A DNA stretch of 64,000 bases from Cydia pomonella (taxonomy: Eukaryota; Arthropoda; Insecta; Lepidoptera; Tortricidae): positions 12,113,056-12,177,055 of the forward strand of contig NC_084704.1 in assembly GCF_033807575.1 (NCBI RefSeq), written 5' to 3'. A program made the position numbers and the translations under genes. Positions 12,001 to 23,103 of the stretch are shown here, piece after piece (position 1 is the stretch's first letter; each line of letters opens with the position of its first letter). The notes beneath the pieces were generated by a model. The model was given only the letters and a program-made list of their open reading frames with translations, was not told where the DNA came from and did no database searches.

Positions 12001-12056
12001 AAGAAATGTCTGAAATAAACTTTAGATAGTTCTAAAGTTTATTTCAGACATTTCTT
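12001..12056. repeat. perfect 26-bp inverted repeat (56-nt hairpin)
   Basis: Arms 12001-12026 and 12031-12056 are exact reverse complements (arm core GAAATGTCTGAAATAAACTT) separated by TAGT. Neither arm resembles the neighbouring sequence, and no longer element encloses it. A perfect stem of this length points to a young fold-back, a MITE remnant or a hairpin RNA source. Nothing in the sequence shows transcription. Confidence 0.95.
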
Positions 12057-12654
12057 CTTCATTGTGAAGTAACAATTAGCAACAACTTTTTTGTTATAAA
12101 AGTTGGCAAATATTATTTTATACGGGCAATGTGTGGTCGTACCTCCCCATTAATGAATAAAAAAATTAATAAAATTGAATTCAAAAAATGGACAACGATA
12201 AATACTAAATTCAAAATTCAAAAATGTATTCTGCAAGTCCTCAAGGGCTCTTTTACAAATTAATACAACATTTATAGTGACATGAAAAATACATAACAAC
12301 ATTTATAAATACAACAGCCAATAACTGGGTAAACATTATATTATAATAATCTTAAAATAAAAAATTACTACAATACAATAGATATGTATAGTCCCTATGG
12401 TTAAAAATACATTAAATCTGGAGATGTAAAAGGTCCCTAATGTCAGAGTACTAATACTAATAAGATTTGGAGGTGTAAAGTGTCTCCAAGTGTCAAAATA
12501 AAATTTATACTAAATAAATAAATCGCGTCTGTTAAGCTAGCACTAGCAGTCTCATAAACGAATGCTACAGAAAATACCTAAAATACCTATACGTAGAAAT
12601 ATCCGTAACAGGAAAAAATACCAGTGATAAACACACACATAAGTAAATGCTCTT
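12057..12654. repeat. AT-rich stretch, probably antisense repeat-derived
   Basis: The sequence around 12220-12520 contains internal near-repeats ('ctggagatgtaaaaggtccc' and 'ttggaggtgtaaagtgtctcc'). The phrase 'caagtcctcaagggctcttt' is of a kind I associate with lepidopteran LINE tails. It leads into the SINE-like segment at 12655. No ORF of note. Confidence 0.35.
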
Positions 12655-12725
12655 AGCAGGATTCGAACTGGGGACCTCCTCTTCGCAGGCAGTACCACTG
12701 CCAACTCGGTTAGGAGGCGTTATTG
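12655..12725 (-). mobile_element. tRNA-derived SINE head (relic)
   Basis: On the - strand the segment contains 'ctaaccgagttggcagtgg' (A-box-like) followed, about 30 bases on, by 'agttcgaatcctgc' (B-box). This is the internal RNA polymerase III promoter layout of tRNA-derived SINEs, and the phrase is familiar from lepidopteran SINEs. Folding is too poor for a genuine tRNA. The body of the SINE probably extends to lower coordinates. Confidence 0.6.
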
Positions 12726-14244
12726 ATTAGCCGATAATATTATTATACTTACGGACACATAGCTGACAAGTAGGTATGTTGTCTCTTGATAGTTATAAAG
12801 TACCTAGCTATATCTTATACTGACTGTACCCAGTAAGAGTATGTGGTGGCTTCGTGCCAATTCTAATTTTCCGGGTATTAAACTTTATGAGACAGTTGCA
12901 ATTTTTTGCATTATAAAACTAATAAAGTAGTCTTAATTTGAAACGAGTGCTCTAAATTAGGAACATTATATTTAAAGTGATACATTGACCCTTCAAATGT
13001 TTTTTTTGCGACAATTTATGATTTATTGGTTTTATGAGACAGTACAACATGTCATGTCTTTAGCTTTTAAGTAATATTATCTTAGTTGGTTATTTTTTTA
13101 AACACTTGTAACATATTTATTTTGTGAAGAGCGGTTTCACTGCGAAAGAGAGGAATATATTGAAGTAGGTACGTAACAGTAGCAGAATCAAATAATTCAA
13201 TTTAGTTAGTAATAAATTCAGTAGTTTTATGGAATGAAATACTTTTATTACTTATACTTGTGAGCAACGACATATTCAGAAATAGCTATTTAGTGTTCAA
13301 TATGATGCACATCTATACGATTGACAAATTGCAATATGAGTTCATAGAATAACTAGATAAATATCTCTTTTTCACATCCAGGTAGAGTTTAGTAGAGATT
13401 TCAAACTAAAATTATGGCAGTCAGGGCCAGACATATTTTATAGCACAATAAACTTAGAGCTAAAATTAAGCATAATACTTATGTACAAGAAACATAAAGA
13501 TTTTCCTAAAATATTTAGTCTTACAATAATAGAATTAAAGTTTTTTTTGTCGCAAGTCACAATGTGTTAAACCTTACGCTACTTTTAAGCTATATTATGA
13601 TAAGTTACTATACTGAAGTTATATATTTATTTTAACTTTATTATACGGGAAATATTGTAACAAACCATATGTACCAGAATGCACTTTTAGATCAATAGAT
13701 AGGAGAACTGATATACTTATTAAAAAATAGATTTAAACTTTAAAAACGTCGGCGTGGGCTAAGGACGATTTACGCGTATTTTATACAATATTTTTATTTC
13801 ATACAAAGTTTAGATTTTTAATAAGTAAATTTAAAAATTAAGCAAATGTTTTCCGCCCAATCATTGTCTATGGGAATATAGTTTTAAAAAGTATATGTGA
13901 TAGGCAACCTCTTTGTTTCATATTTGTCTATGACAAAACTTATCTAGTACACAACAGTAGTATATTACGAGTAATTTAATACTCACATATGCTAATTTTA
14001 TATAACGTGTACTTAAATCAAATGAAATGTAATATGTACCTACAAAGGTACCTGCTATTTCATATAATTCACAAAAAGAATTCAAAAGATATTTTTGATA
14101 ATAAAAGATAGAAGCAAATTTTAAGGCTAACTACAGTATCTACGATATCGGTTACCTGCTTAATGGGATGGAATAGTTTTAAATAAAAAAACTAACTAAA
14201 AAAAAAAGATATGCAACTAGCTCACAAGAGTCACAAGAGACTGT
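12726..14244. other. no gene seen
   Basis: Very AT-rich sequence with no ORF over 60 codons on either strand and no repeat structure that I could recognise. Confidence 0.5.
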
Positions 14245-14425
14245 CGGCCGTATTCGAACTTTAAGATACGTGAAAAATTTCTCAATATACGATATGGATT
14301 GGATACCTCAGTGTCATAAGTGACGATTTTGTTTGAAGAAACGTCACCTTTTGTCACTGACATATCTAATCCATATCGTATCTTTAGCAAATGTCTGCCA
14401 TATCTTAAAGTTCGAAATCGGGCCG
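14245..14425. mobile_element. palindromic MITE (fullest copy of its family in the window)
   Basis: The ends CGGCCGTATTCGAACTTTAA (left) and the inverted 'tatcttaaagttcgaaatcg' plus 'ggccg' (right, to 14425) pair along about 25 bases. The interior also folds back: 'gatatggattggata' and 'gtcataagtgacg' against 'cgtcaccttttgtcactgac' and 'taatccatatcgtatc'. Partial relatives lie at 3858-4095 and 9275-9405. Non-coding. Confidence 0.85.
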
Positions 14426-14932
14426 TTTTAGTAAGTAAATGACGAAACTCAATCGTACGGTTAATTTCACAGTAACGACTGAAAATGTTTGTTTACATTA
14501 CCGTATCTTCGGAGCTTCAGTGAGCGTATAAATACCGGCGACTTTCGCAACGGTATTTATAAATAAAAATGTATTTAGGGAAATACCAAAGACTAGCAAA
14601 GCACACGGACATGATGGTTAAGTTTTGTTAATTACCGATATCATATCATTATAGCAATTGTATGTACCTGTGTACAACAGGGAACTGCAAATTAATGAAT
14701 GCCCGCTAGTAGTCGCCCACAACATGCTGAGATCAGACCATTTCGTGGCACTTTCTCCTTTATGTTTTTTCTGTTTTGTATTATTTTCTATATTGTGTTT
14801 GTGCTTACGAATAAATTATTTTTAATCCTAATAGTACTCAGTAAGTAGTAAATAGCTTCTTCGTTTGTGTGGAATGATGATGATGGTTGATAAAAGCTAT
14901 TATATAGCCTTTCCCGAGCCTTAAAGTATCTC

Positions 14933-15021
14933 CTTGCCAAATTTCACCTAAATCGGTTCAGCGGTTTAAGCGTGAAGAAGCAACAGACAGAGTTACAATC
15001 GTATTTATAATATTAGTAGGG
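14933..15021 (+). mobile_element. LINE (RTE-like) 3' tail
   Basis: Contains 'aatcggttcagcggtttaag', 'cgtgaagaagcaacagacag' and ends 'atttataatattagtaggga'. This is a very widespread 3' tail of lepidopteran RTE-type LINEs and their non-autonomous relatives, recognised from memory of the family. No coding part is attached here. Confidence 0.7.
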
Positions 15022-15489
15022 ATTCATTCATATAGTTACCATGCGAATATTAGTTTACTTTTTTTTTTGTAAAACTACATAAAACTCTTCAATACCACTG
15101 AAAAATAGTTGGTCGAGTGCATCGTCCCTTATGAAACAAACAGGAGGACTATTCAGATAGTACGTGAAATATTAATCTTTCAACCAGAAATCTCAATTTT
15201 GAAAACTGATATTACAACTATTAACTATGTTAACTATTATTAGTCCTGTTCAAATGCTATAATAACAAACAAATAAGAAACATTAGGTATAATCCGTATA
15301 ATGCCATGGTTACCATAAGCTTCCAATTATCAGTCTAGTTCAAGACGTCTTCCCAATGCCTACAGAGTTCTTGCTTCTGAGGAACCAACTTACGTATTAT
15401 CTCCGCTATTTCGGATCTCTATTGCACGCTTGTTCTGGTTATTTGGAGGCGAGTGCAAGGTAGGTGTTTGGATTACCAATCCAGCTGAA
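15022..15489. other. no gene seen
   Basis: Short AT-rich spacer without recognisable coding or repeat structure. Confidence 0.45.
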
Positions 15490-15520
15490 ACACGATCCCT
15501 GCTGACGTCAGCGATCGTGT
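15490..15520. promoter_or_regulatory. nested palindrome with a full CRE-type TGACGTCA
   Basis: A perfect 12-bp palindrome GCTGACGTCAGC (15501-15512) contains TGACGTCA, the full CREB/ATF half-site pair. It sits within a wider inverted repeat ACACGATC (15490-15497) / GATCGTGT (15513-15520). The surrounding 60 bases are GC-richer than average. There is no gene next to it, so a regulatory role is only a possibility. Confidence 0.4.
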
Positions 15521-15860
15521 TACACGAACAACGCGTGCGCAGTTCTTAGTAAACTATCCAAATAATAAGTTTTAGCATTAATAGTATAAGTATTAATATT
15601 GATATATCTCTCAATGCAAGTTACAAGCTAACAGATATTACAAATAAAATTTTGTGATTTTGTTTTCCTTTTGTGATTGCGTTTTGCCTTCAAATTGCAA
15701 TAGTAATATTATTCACATCTAACGAATATATTCAAGTTAGTATTGGACCATACTTGGAAGCCCTTGCACCGTAGCGGTGTGGTTTTTGGTACCTACTTAA
15801 ATTTTCTTATCTCATTTTTTCCTAGGAGACTCATTTATCGTGCTGGTGACGACGTCAATA

Positions 15861-16117
15861 CAGGGTGTTTATTTAGTCACCTGCAATAATTTACGGGCTG
15901 AATTTGTAGGTCATTTGAGCAACTTTTACTATGGGATCAACCCCGAAATCCCGAAAAAAAAATCTTCATGGAAAATGTCAAGGTCAGACAGCCAAATGTA
16001 TCGAACAGCCAATTTTTTTCGCGATTTCGTGGTTGGTCCCATAGTAAAAGTTGCTCAGTATGACCTATACATATATTCACCCCGTAAATTAATGCAGTTG
16101 ACTAAATAAACAACTTG
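15861..16117. mobile_element. intact Tc1/mariner-type MITE (257 bp)
   Basis: The 36-bp terminal inverted repeats (15861-15896, beginning CAGGGTGTTTATTTAGTCAC, and 16082-16117) match at about 32 positions. TA dinucleotides flank both ends (15859-15860 and 16118-16119), the usual Tc1/mariner target duplication. A second inverted pair lies inside ('gagcaacttttactatggg' against 'cccatagtaaaagttgctc'), so nearly the whole element folds. The 89-codon ORF inside is accidental. A broken copy lies at 5365-5910, and the palindromic block at 23160-23550 shares internal phrases. Confidence 0.9.
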
Positions 16118-17626
16118 TATTTTAAGTTCTATTCCCGTTGGAATGAAACACCTTAAGCTGTTATGGAAAAATCATTAAGAAATGATATTGTAGGTCTCAC
16201 GCTCAGTATGTGGTAACTCTGGTTATCAAAAATTGACGTTTATCAGTTCTGTGTGTGACGCCTATAAGCCTAGTTTTACATTGTGTCAATAACATACTAA
16301 AAAATCATGGAGAATGGATAATATTTAGAAGTGGAAAAACATTTTCTCTTTTTGTATTGACGATCACGTGTTTTCTTAAGAGACTTCCCTCTTAAGAGAT
16401 ACGTACATACCATCCCAGTAAGTAGATACAGATATAGTAGATGTCACATGATCGTAAATCGTTAATAAATTGCACCCAATCGGAGCTTTAATTTCATTTT
16501 AAGGTTTTGTTTTTGGTAACACGCATTCGATCGAAAAGGTAAATGTTTATTATGAAACGTATTTAAACACATTTACTGGTCCTGTAAGAAACAATACAAC
16601 TTGATGTAGTAGTTGTGATTAGCCTTTTTTATTTTTACTACGCCAGTGGTTCTAAACTTCTAATTTATATGCTCGCAGCCAAAAATACGCGCGCCTGTAA
16701 ATCAATCGTCAAACCATCTTCAAACGCGGAGACATAAAAATGTTGTTGACCTCTTACCGCAGCAGTTATCTATAGATGTATTCAATGTGCATACTTTTCT
16801 ATATATTATGATCGTTGATTTTTTTGGGTTAACTCTATTAAGCCCTTGTAAGCTTCGCCGTGTGCGGGTCTCCGTTAGACTGTTAACTGTTGGTGACCAT
16901 TCCAACCAGATAGACTGCAAATATCGACATAATTGTAAAATTCAATGTTGAATAAAATTTACGGTTCGTTTACCTTTATCTCCATGGTAAGAGTGATCGT
17001 TGGAAATTAAGAATATTGCAAATTTGGTTGTGGTTTTTAAACAACGTTTGGGGTTTCCTAAACAAAAAAAGATGTATAAAGTGATAATTTTGTAAGGGTT
17101 AAATAATCCCACCTCTACTGGCTATGGTGATAGCTTGGCACGGTTATCAGAAGACATTGAATATTAATGATTTCATATAATAATAGCTGACTTTTCAACT
17201 ACTGGTACATTATTGATATTGATAAAGTAACCAGAGACGTGGCCTTGCGTTGTGGCCGATCCGCCACAAGCCACACGCTGCATTCGATTCGTATCCATAT
17301 TGTGCAACTTACCAACCTGTCAAATTGACATGTTCTACAATTGCGAGATCCTTATAATACTTTATTCTGGATACTAAGTGGGATATACGAGTATACACAA
17401 AATTAAAACAAAATAGTCACTCGTGCTAATAATAATAGGGATCAGACGATCGAGTGCAAATGACATAACGTCCCTGACATAGTGCGTAACTAACAAATGC
17501 AGTAAGGTCCAATTACCTTGTACATTGTTTGAATTTAGAACTATCCCCTAATCAGGATTAATAGAGTAATAGAAATCAGTGTTATATTTTTTCGTGCGTA
17601 AGTTTCGCGTGAAGGGAGCCATAACC
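16118..17626. other. no gene; dispersed repeat at 16287-16400
   Basis: The segment 16287-16400 repeats the one at 6437-6528. The rest contains short ORFs only, such as 66 codons on the - strand at 16720-16920 with no domain. Confidence 0.5.
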
Positions 17627-17688
17627 GGCGTTGTGGCATTAGGCGGGCCGCACGATTGCTTGCCATCGTCGTGTCATTAAAAAAAAAG
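17627..17688 (+). mobile_element. LINE/SINE 3' end relic with short A-run
   Basis: Contains 'attaggcgggccgcacgatt' and 'gcttgccatcgtcgtgtcatt' followed by nine A. This is a diverged form of the 3' end seen at 50745-50834 ('caggcgggccgtatgcttgt'). The A-run at its right end gives the + orientation. Confidence 0.65.
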
Positions 17689-18263
17689 CTTATAGCTGCT
17701 ATGGGCGCTTGCAACATACATTATGTACATTTTGATGCAAATGCGTGAAATGTCATTTGTACGGATCCCGAAATGTCGTTTATGAATAAAAGACAAAGAA
17801 CAAGTACTTGACACTATCAGGAACCGTACATAAAACTTGCAGCATTTTGAATAACAAAAATAACCGACGTTGATTACTAGCTTAATTTCTATTTCTATGC
17901 CCATTTTTGTAGTTGTGATAAAGTTTCTAACACTAAACAAGTTTCGTAATCCTATCAAAACACCCAAAACCGTAACAAAGAATTCACGTTTCAAGCATAA
18001 ACACGCGTTTGATCCCGGTACTAAACAATGGTAGGATCAAGCAGGTCAATAAAATAACAGTGAAAGGAGATCTGGGAAAAGTTTCGTGTTTTTAACTGAA
18101 TTATTTATTAACAACAATATTATTATATTTACACGGCATTACAGACAAGCCAATACACCGAGATGATGCATTTCTCCTGAAGCTTACAGGACTTTTTATT
18201 TTTATTCTGAGGTTGTGCAATAACGAGGATTTGTGTTGTATTTTTGTCCTTAGTAATTTGAAT

Positions 18264-18296
18264 CGCCGCTTTATGTCTTAGTGACATAAAGCGGCG
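18264..18296. repeat. perfect 14-bp hairpin
   Basis: CGCCGCTTTATGTC (18264-18277) and its exact reverse complement (18283-18296) flank the loop TTAGT. GC-rich stem ends in AT-rich surroundings; no enclosing element recognised. Confidence 0.9.
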
Positions 18297-18325
18297 CTAT
18301 AATTCACAAGACCAAGTACTTTTTT

Positions 18326-18400
18326 AGGGTTACGTAGTCAACTAGGAACAGTAGGAACTCGTATAGTTAGCTATGTCCGTCTGTCTGTCCGTCTACACGT
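18326..18400 (-). mobile_element. 3' part of the 'gtgcgagtcgg...tacggaaccc' repeat, antisense
   Basis: 'agggttacgtagtcaactag' and 'atgtccgtctgtctgtccgt' are the reverse complement of the end found at 46600-46680 ('acagacagacggacatgacg' ... 'ctacggaaccct'). A diverged, truncated copy. Confidence 0.6.
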
Positions 18401-18874
18401 GTAAAAAGCGCTACGATTTTTTTAAAACTCCGTTTCCTGAACTTACTGCACCTTAAAGTGGGGATTTTTTTTTCTTCACATCATCTCTTTTGTGTGGAAT
18501 CTCATTGGATAGATCTTCTAAAACGAATAGGGATCTGATACATCTATTTTTAGAGAAAGTAAATATTTTTGGAAATATTCGCCCTGAAAGAAATAAAATA
18601 TGTGTAGAAAACTTTGCAAGCTCCTGGCCGTCATATGATTGTCTAAAAACACTGTAAGGTAACATACTCGTACTTTTTGTTCCAAAGGTTAATTAATTAA
18701 TTGAATTTATTCTCAAAATTAATTCGACTGGATGCATATACGAAAAATATTCGTAGATACGGTTTAGTTCAGAAACATCTTTGCGAGCCAACGTTCCAAA
18801 AACATATTTACACGACCTTATTGTCAGTGTCTTAGAGGTGAGAAAATACAAAATTTTCTTCTACGTTTTCCTAA

Positions 18875-19071
18875 TCAGTACCCCTAGTGTAACTTTGATC
18901 GACATCATAACGTGACGAACGCGTTTGCGTTAAGTCTCATTTTGTATAGGATTTTGAGGTTCCAAAACGTCCCGCTTGGCGCGCTCTTTCGAAATCCAAT
19001 ACAAAATGAGACTATACGCAAACGCGTACGTCACGTTTGGAAATCGAATTTATTTACACTAGGGGTACTGA
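18875..19071. mobile_element. MITE with perfect 18-bp terminal inverted repeats
   Basis: TCAGTACCCCTAGTGTAA (18875-18892) is repeated exactly inverted at 19054-19071. A second inverted pair inside ('gaacgcgtttgcgttaagtc', 'tcattttgtat' against 'atacaaaatgagactata', 'cgcaaacgcgta') makes most of the 197 bases self-complementary. The ORF that crosses it is accidental. Flanking target duplication is not obvious. Confidence 0.9.
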
Positions 19072-19594
19072 ACACGATACCGAATATGCTCTTAAACGGA
19101 TCCTCACTATTTTAGTTATACCTTGTAAATATTTGGGAACTTTGCCTTGTAAAGATGTTTGTGAACTAAATCGTACATAGTTTGGTACTAAATACATATA
19201 TCACTTTCGACATTAAATGTTCGTCAAATGTGATATATTTTTTTTAATGTGTTTAATACTATACAATATTATAGGTATAATAAAACATGAAACTAAATGA
19301 AAACAATATTTTCAGGTTATTTTTTACAATAATTAGTATTTATTACATAAATTATAGATACGCAAAATACATTACAATTATTTAATATATGTGCTAACTA
19401 AATGAAGAAAAAAAAATAAAAAATAAAAACACACACATGAAAGGTCGCTGGATGGCGGTGGTCTGGATGAATGGCCTCTTCTTGAATACAATATTATATT
19501 ATAAACTAAACTATATCTAAACTTCAATATACATATAAATATTGACTGGGACACCATGGATTATCTTGTCAAAAAAGTGCAGGTCGTTTTTCAA
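19072..19594. other. no gene seen
   Basis: AT-rich spacer; nothing recognisable before the LINE relic that starts near 19595. Confidence 0.45.
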
Positions 19595-20150
19595 GAAATG
19601 CGTCGCTTAATGACATAATCCGTCGATCTCTTGCCACCATCAATGTGCCTGCTCTTCTTGAGCCAACTGGCATTATCAGGGATGATGGCAAGAGGCCTGA
19701 TGGGGTGTCCTTGGTTCCTTGGAGCTTGGGACGGATGTTAGTGTGGGATGTTACCTGCGTAGACACTGGCACCGTCCCACCTCCAACGGACCAATGTAAA
19801 AGCGGGCGCAGCGGCGGAAAGCGCCGAAATTTTGAAACGTAATAAATATAAGAGCCTCGGTAGAGAGTACCATTTTGTACCATTTGGCGTTGAAACTCTA
19901 GGTCCATGGGGTCCCAGCGCGTACAAGTTTTTTTGGAGAGATCGCGAAACGTCTGGTTGATGTAACTGGTGACCGAAGAGCTGGCGGCTTCCTCGCACAA
20001 CGTATCAGTATTGCGATACAACGAGGAAATGCCGCCAGTATCCTTGGTACAATGCCTCAAGGGCCTATTTTAGATATAAGCTAGTTATAGTAATCATCTG
20101 TATATATCGATTATGTATATTGTTATTGTCAATAAATATTTTTATCATAA
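19595..20150 (+). pseudogene. LINE-associated C-terminal domain relic
   Basis: Frame 1 reads NDIIRRSLATINVPALLEPT, IIRDDGKRPDGVSLVPWSLG and RMLVWDVTCVDT. After a shift another frame gives KYKSLGREYHFVPFGVETLG and PWGPSA. These blocks (DDGKRPDG..LVPW...LVWDVT, then FVPFGVETLGPWG) recur in many invertebrate predicted proteins as the C-terminal end of non-LTR retrotransposon ORFs. I recognise the pattern but not an official family name. Stops and shifts show it is dead. AATAAA occurs near 20130. An antisense relative lies at 28925-29215. Confidence 0.75.
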
Positions 20151-20845
20151 TATAAAGTAAACATAAGTAAAATATCTACATACTCGTACTTACCTACTGT
20201 ACCCTACTGTATACTGTCTGTCCTTACCACGGGCTGCTCCTGAAGCAAAGGTGCTCTATGATTTATATTATTCATTGCGTATTATTTTCGTTTTATTATT
20301 TAAGGCTCATCCATATTTGGACGCGCTTAAAGGTTTAAAATAATTTCCGCGTTGAGTTGACGCAGTAACTACCTCGTTTCATACGTTTACAGCGCAAACT
20401 TACATCAAGGAAGATCCTAAAGCGACGTTAAGATGGTTAAAATGAGTGTTTCCTTAATTTTATGAACATCCTTGTTTATTGGGGACAAGTCGGCTTACCG
20501 GATTTATATTTACTGTTAAACTTTAATTGGGTGGAGATTTTTATGGTCTGACAAAATATTCTCAGTGTTTACATATACTCTGCTTGCAACCCCCTTTGTC
20601 AGTAGAAAAATGCACGAAATTCAAATTTTATATGCTAGGACAACCCTTCGCGCATGCATTTTTTTAATTTACTGCCTTTGTTACAGACGGAAATGGCTTG
20701 CCAAATTATATTTTTATCATGTTAGTGGCAAACAAACGTACATACAGTCTGCTGGGGGTTTTATTTCGATTTTAGTAAGCTAAAGACGCTCGCAAACTCC
20801 CTGAAACTATTTCACTCTTAGGTTGAGGTACTAATATTGGGAATA
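20151..20845. other. no gene seen
   Basis: AT-rich; a 72-codon ORF at 20565-20783 has no recognisable domain. Confidence 0.45.
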
Positions 20846-21131
20846 CTTACTTACTTGGCTGTCTTGGCTAGCGTGATGACCCAAAATGAGTCTTGGCCTC
20901 CAATAGAAGAGAACGCCACTTTGCTCGGCCCAGAGTAGATACGCGCCAGCTTTTGCTGACGCCGAGCTCACGGAGATCTGCCTCTACTCTATCCGCCCAA
21001 CAATATTTAGGATGACCAACAGGACGGCGTCCAGTAGTTCGACCTAAGTAAGCCCTCTTGACAGCCCGATTGTCACCCATCCTTTTGAGGTTGCCAAGCC
21101 AGTGCCAGGAGACGATGTGCTTTGGTCTCAC
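20846..21131 (-). pseudogene. LINE ORF2 C-terminus (RTE-like), with TAAG-type tail
   Basis: On the - strand an 87-codon frame reads HWLGNLKRMGDNRAVKRAYL, then TTGRRPVGHPKYCWADRVEA and GRAKWRSLLLEAKTHFG. This 'LGHvxRM.xxR..k......GRRPvGrP...W.d.v..Dl' and 'W..ll..AKt..g' pattern is the well-known C-terminal tail of many non-LTR retrotransposon ORF2 proteins. Short tandem 'acttacttactt' at 20847-20860 lies just past the end on this strand. A sister copy on the + strand is at 33226-33354 with the same type of tail. Confidence 0.8.
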
Positions 21132-22679
21132 CTATTATATTCGGCACAGCTATTACTATTAGTTGTTCTACTTCGGTATTATTTCGAATCTATTAGGAAT
21201 AACTTGATTAATATAGAACATTATTTATTTAGTACTGATTAAAATTTTACATGGAGTCGGTTGCACCAATCGTTTGTCATCTATATAATGATCGCTAAAT
21301 CTTATTGTACGAGTAGTTTTAGTAGCAGTTGCTAAGTGATATTGATCAGTCTGTCAAATGTAAAACGTAGTAGTATCTACCTTACACTCATATAACGCAA
21401 CAAAAAGAGATATGTCTCTATATATTCAATTAAACTGTTGCAAATACTTTTGAAAGCGAACTGTCGAGAAATATTTATTTATTAATTATTAATTTAAACT
21501 TTATTGCGCAACAGAAAACTTATCGTACAAAAGGCGTCCTTAATGCCAAAAGGCATTCTCTACCAGTCAACCTTAAGGTAAAGCAGAGAGATTGTGGGCG
21601 GTGCTATTAGCTATGACTAGGTACTATACTATTAACAAAATAACACAGAAGCTTACCTACGATTCAACATACATAACCAACAAAATACATATATACGTAA
21701 TACAAATAATACATACAATATATAAATACATATATAAATTATATAAACTACTATAAATAATAGAAACTAGGAATCCTTCATACTACTAGCAAAGAAAGAC
21801 CGTACCGATTCTTCTCTTAAACGCAAATTTATTTGGGGTATTTTACACTATTTTGAAAAGTCATCGAAAGTGGCAGATACTTTTGGCGCATTGCATGAAT
21901 TGTATCATACGCTACTATTGATGCTGACTGTTCAGATTGAAAATAGTGACATCTATCCGTTACCTCCTGCTGCCGCCCGCCCTAGTTAATATCTGCCCGC
22001 CCAAACACCGCGCAAGCATTACAGCTGAACGTACCTAACAAGTGTTCGCGAATCTCGGTAGATGGCAGTAGTTATTTCGGACAGCTTTCTAAGACTTTAT
22101 GATATTATGTCGTGCGACGGGATATGTGATCATTCTTCTTAGTCGATTAAACTTTTAATATATTTGTTTCGCACCAATATAATCATGCCGCTTATAATTT
22201 TAATGCGATCACAGGTACTAAGAATAGGTATCTTCCATTACCTGTCATAGCATTAAAATTATATCGTAAAAAAATTTAGTTGAAACAAATTTTTTACTTA
22301 CTTAAAATACTACATAATTATTAAAGTTGTAGTCGTTGTAGCCGATTTGCTTCGTTACTGAAAAAATATTATTATTTTTGCAAATGTTGACTTTTAGTTG
22401 TCGTTAGTTTTTCAATTTTTTCACGGTTGGCAGAGTGACATCTTAGGCCAGGGGTCGGCGAACTTTTAAGAAAAAGAGTCAACTAGCGCAAAAAATACCA
22501 GATTCTGGTCTGGAAGTTCAAAGAGCCACATATTACTAATATGAATCGTAGTTGATCTGCCGTCGAATTTGTATCTGCATTTATGCTTATTAGTTTTTTT
22601 TTATCTGTAGATTTTTATAAATATATTACGCTGGCGAAAATACTTTTTTCCTCTAATAACCGTATTCTCTTGTTTACAG
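21132..22679. other. intergenic or upstream intron; repeat piece at 21480-21800
   Basis: The stretch 21520-21600 contains 'ccttaatgccaaaaggcatt' (self-complementary core) and 'ctctaccagtcaacc', phrases I associate with lepidopteran LINE tails in antisense. The rest is AT-rich with no coding signal. If the gene at 22680 has an upstream non-coding exon, 22300-22679 is intron; a pyrimidine-rich tract leads into the acceptor at 22679. Confidence 0.4.
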
Positions 22680-22786
22680 ACCCGGCGTTGACGCGCCATG
22701 CGCGGCGTTACGTGACGTAGATGGCGTGCTCCGCGTGCCAGCCGCAAGATGGCGCGCGAGCCCGGCGCCAGTACGCCAGGCCCCCT
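22680..22786 (+). CDS. first coding exon of an unrecognised gene (coding from 22721)
   Basis: A GC-rich 107-base island sits between a good acceptor (tattctcttgtttacag, ending 22679) and a consensus donor (CCCCCT/gtaagc at 22787). The ATG at 22721 opens 22 codons, MACSACQPQDGARARRQY then ARPP, that end exactly at the donor (phase 0). The exon at 24329 opens in that same phase without a stop. A TAG lies immediately before the ATG in the same frame, so translation in this frame must start here and 22680-22720 would be 5' UTR. A five-codon upstream ORF (ATG at 22698) ends just before. Another frame is open across the exon but meets TGA on joining to 24329. An exon further upstream is implied by the acceptor. 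Confidence 0.6.
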
Positions 22787-22900
22787 GTAAGCTTGTCTTT
22801 TCGTTTTTATCAGAGGGACTAACATCGAAAAATCTGAAATTGTTATCTGCCCTTGCATATTTGAGCAATAGAGATTGCTCTTAAGAGATTGCCCTGGTAT

Positions 22901-22960
22901 TGCGGGTGTCTATGGGCGACGGTAATGGCTTACCACCATAAGGCGATTGACGAATTTTGG
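22901..22960 (+). mobile_element. SINE/LINE 3' end relic inside the intron
   Basis: 'gcgggtgtctatgggcgacg' followed by 'gtaatggcttaccaccataa' and 'ggcgattgacga' matches the 'GGCGACGGTAATcGCTTACCAtcAGGCGAt' end common in lepidopteran retroposons. Recognised from the family pattern; diverged and without an A-tail. Confidence 0.55.
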
Positions 22961-23103
22961 CGGTAGGCCCTCTGTTCTCTATACGCGACGTATAGATATA
23001 GCGTCAACACGCAATGCTTGGGGGCAATGGGGCGCAACCTCAGCGCCAGCACGCCAGTTTTTTATCCGTTCCCTGTATACTGGATGTATTTTCAACACTT
23101 AGC

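Noticed and set aside
12655..12725. tRNA gene on the - strand
   Set aside because: B-box is good but the cloverleaf does not form; it fits a tRNA-derived SINE head.
15840..16109. 89-codon ORF as a gene
   Set aside because: It lies almost wholly in the palindromic MITE 15861-16117.
22444..22470. hAT-like end 'ccaggggtcggcgaac'
   Set aside because: It resembles a known MITE end, but no inverted partner was found nearby, so no element can be defined.
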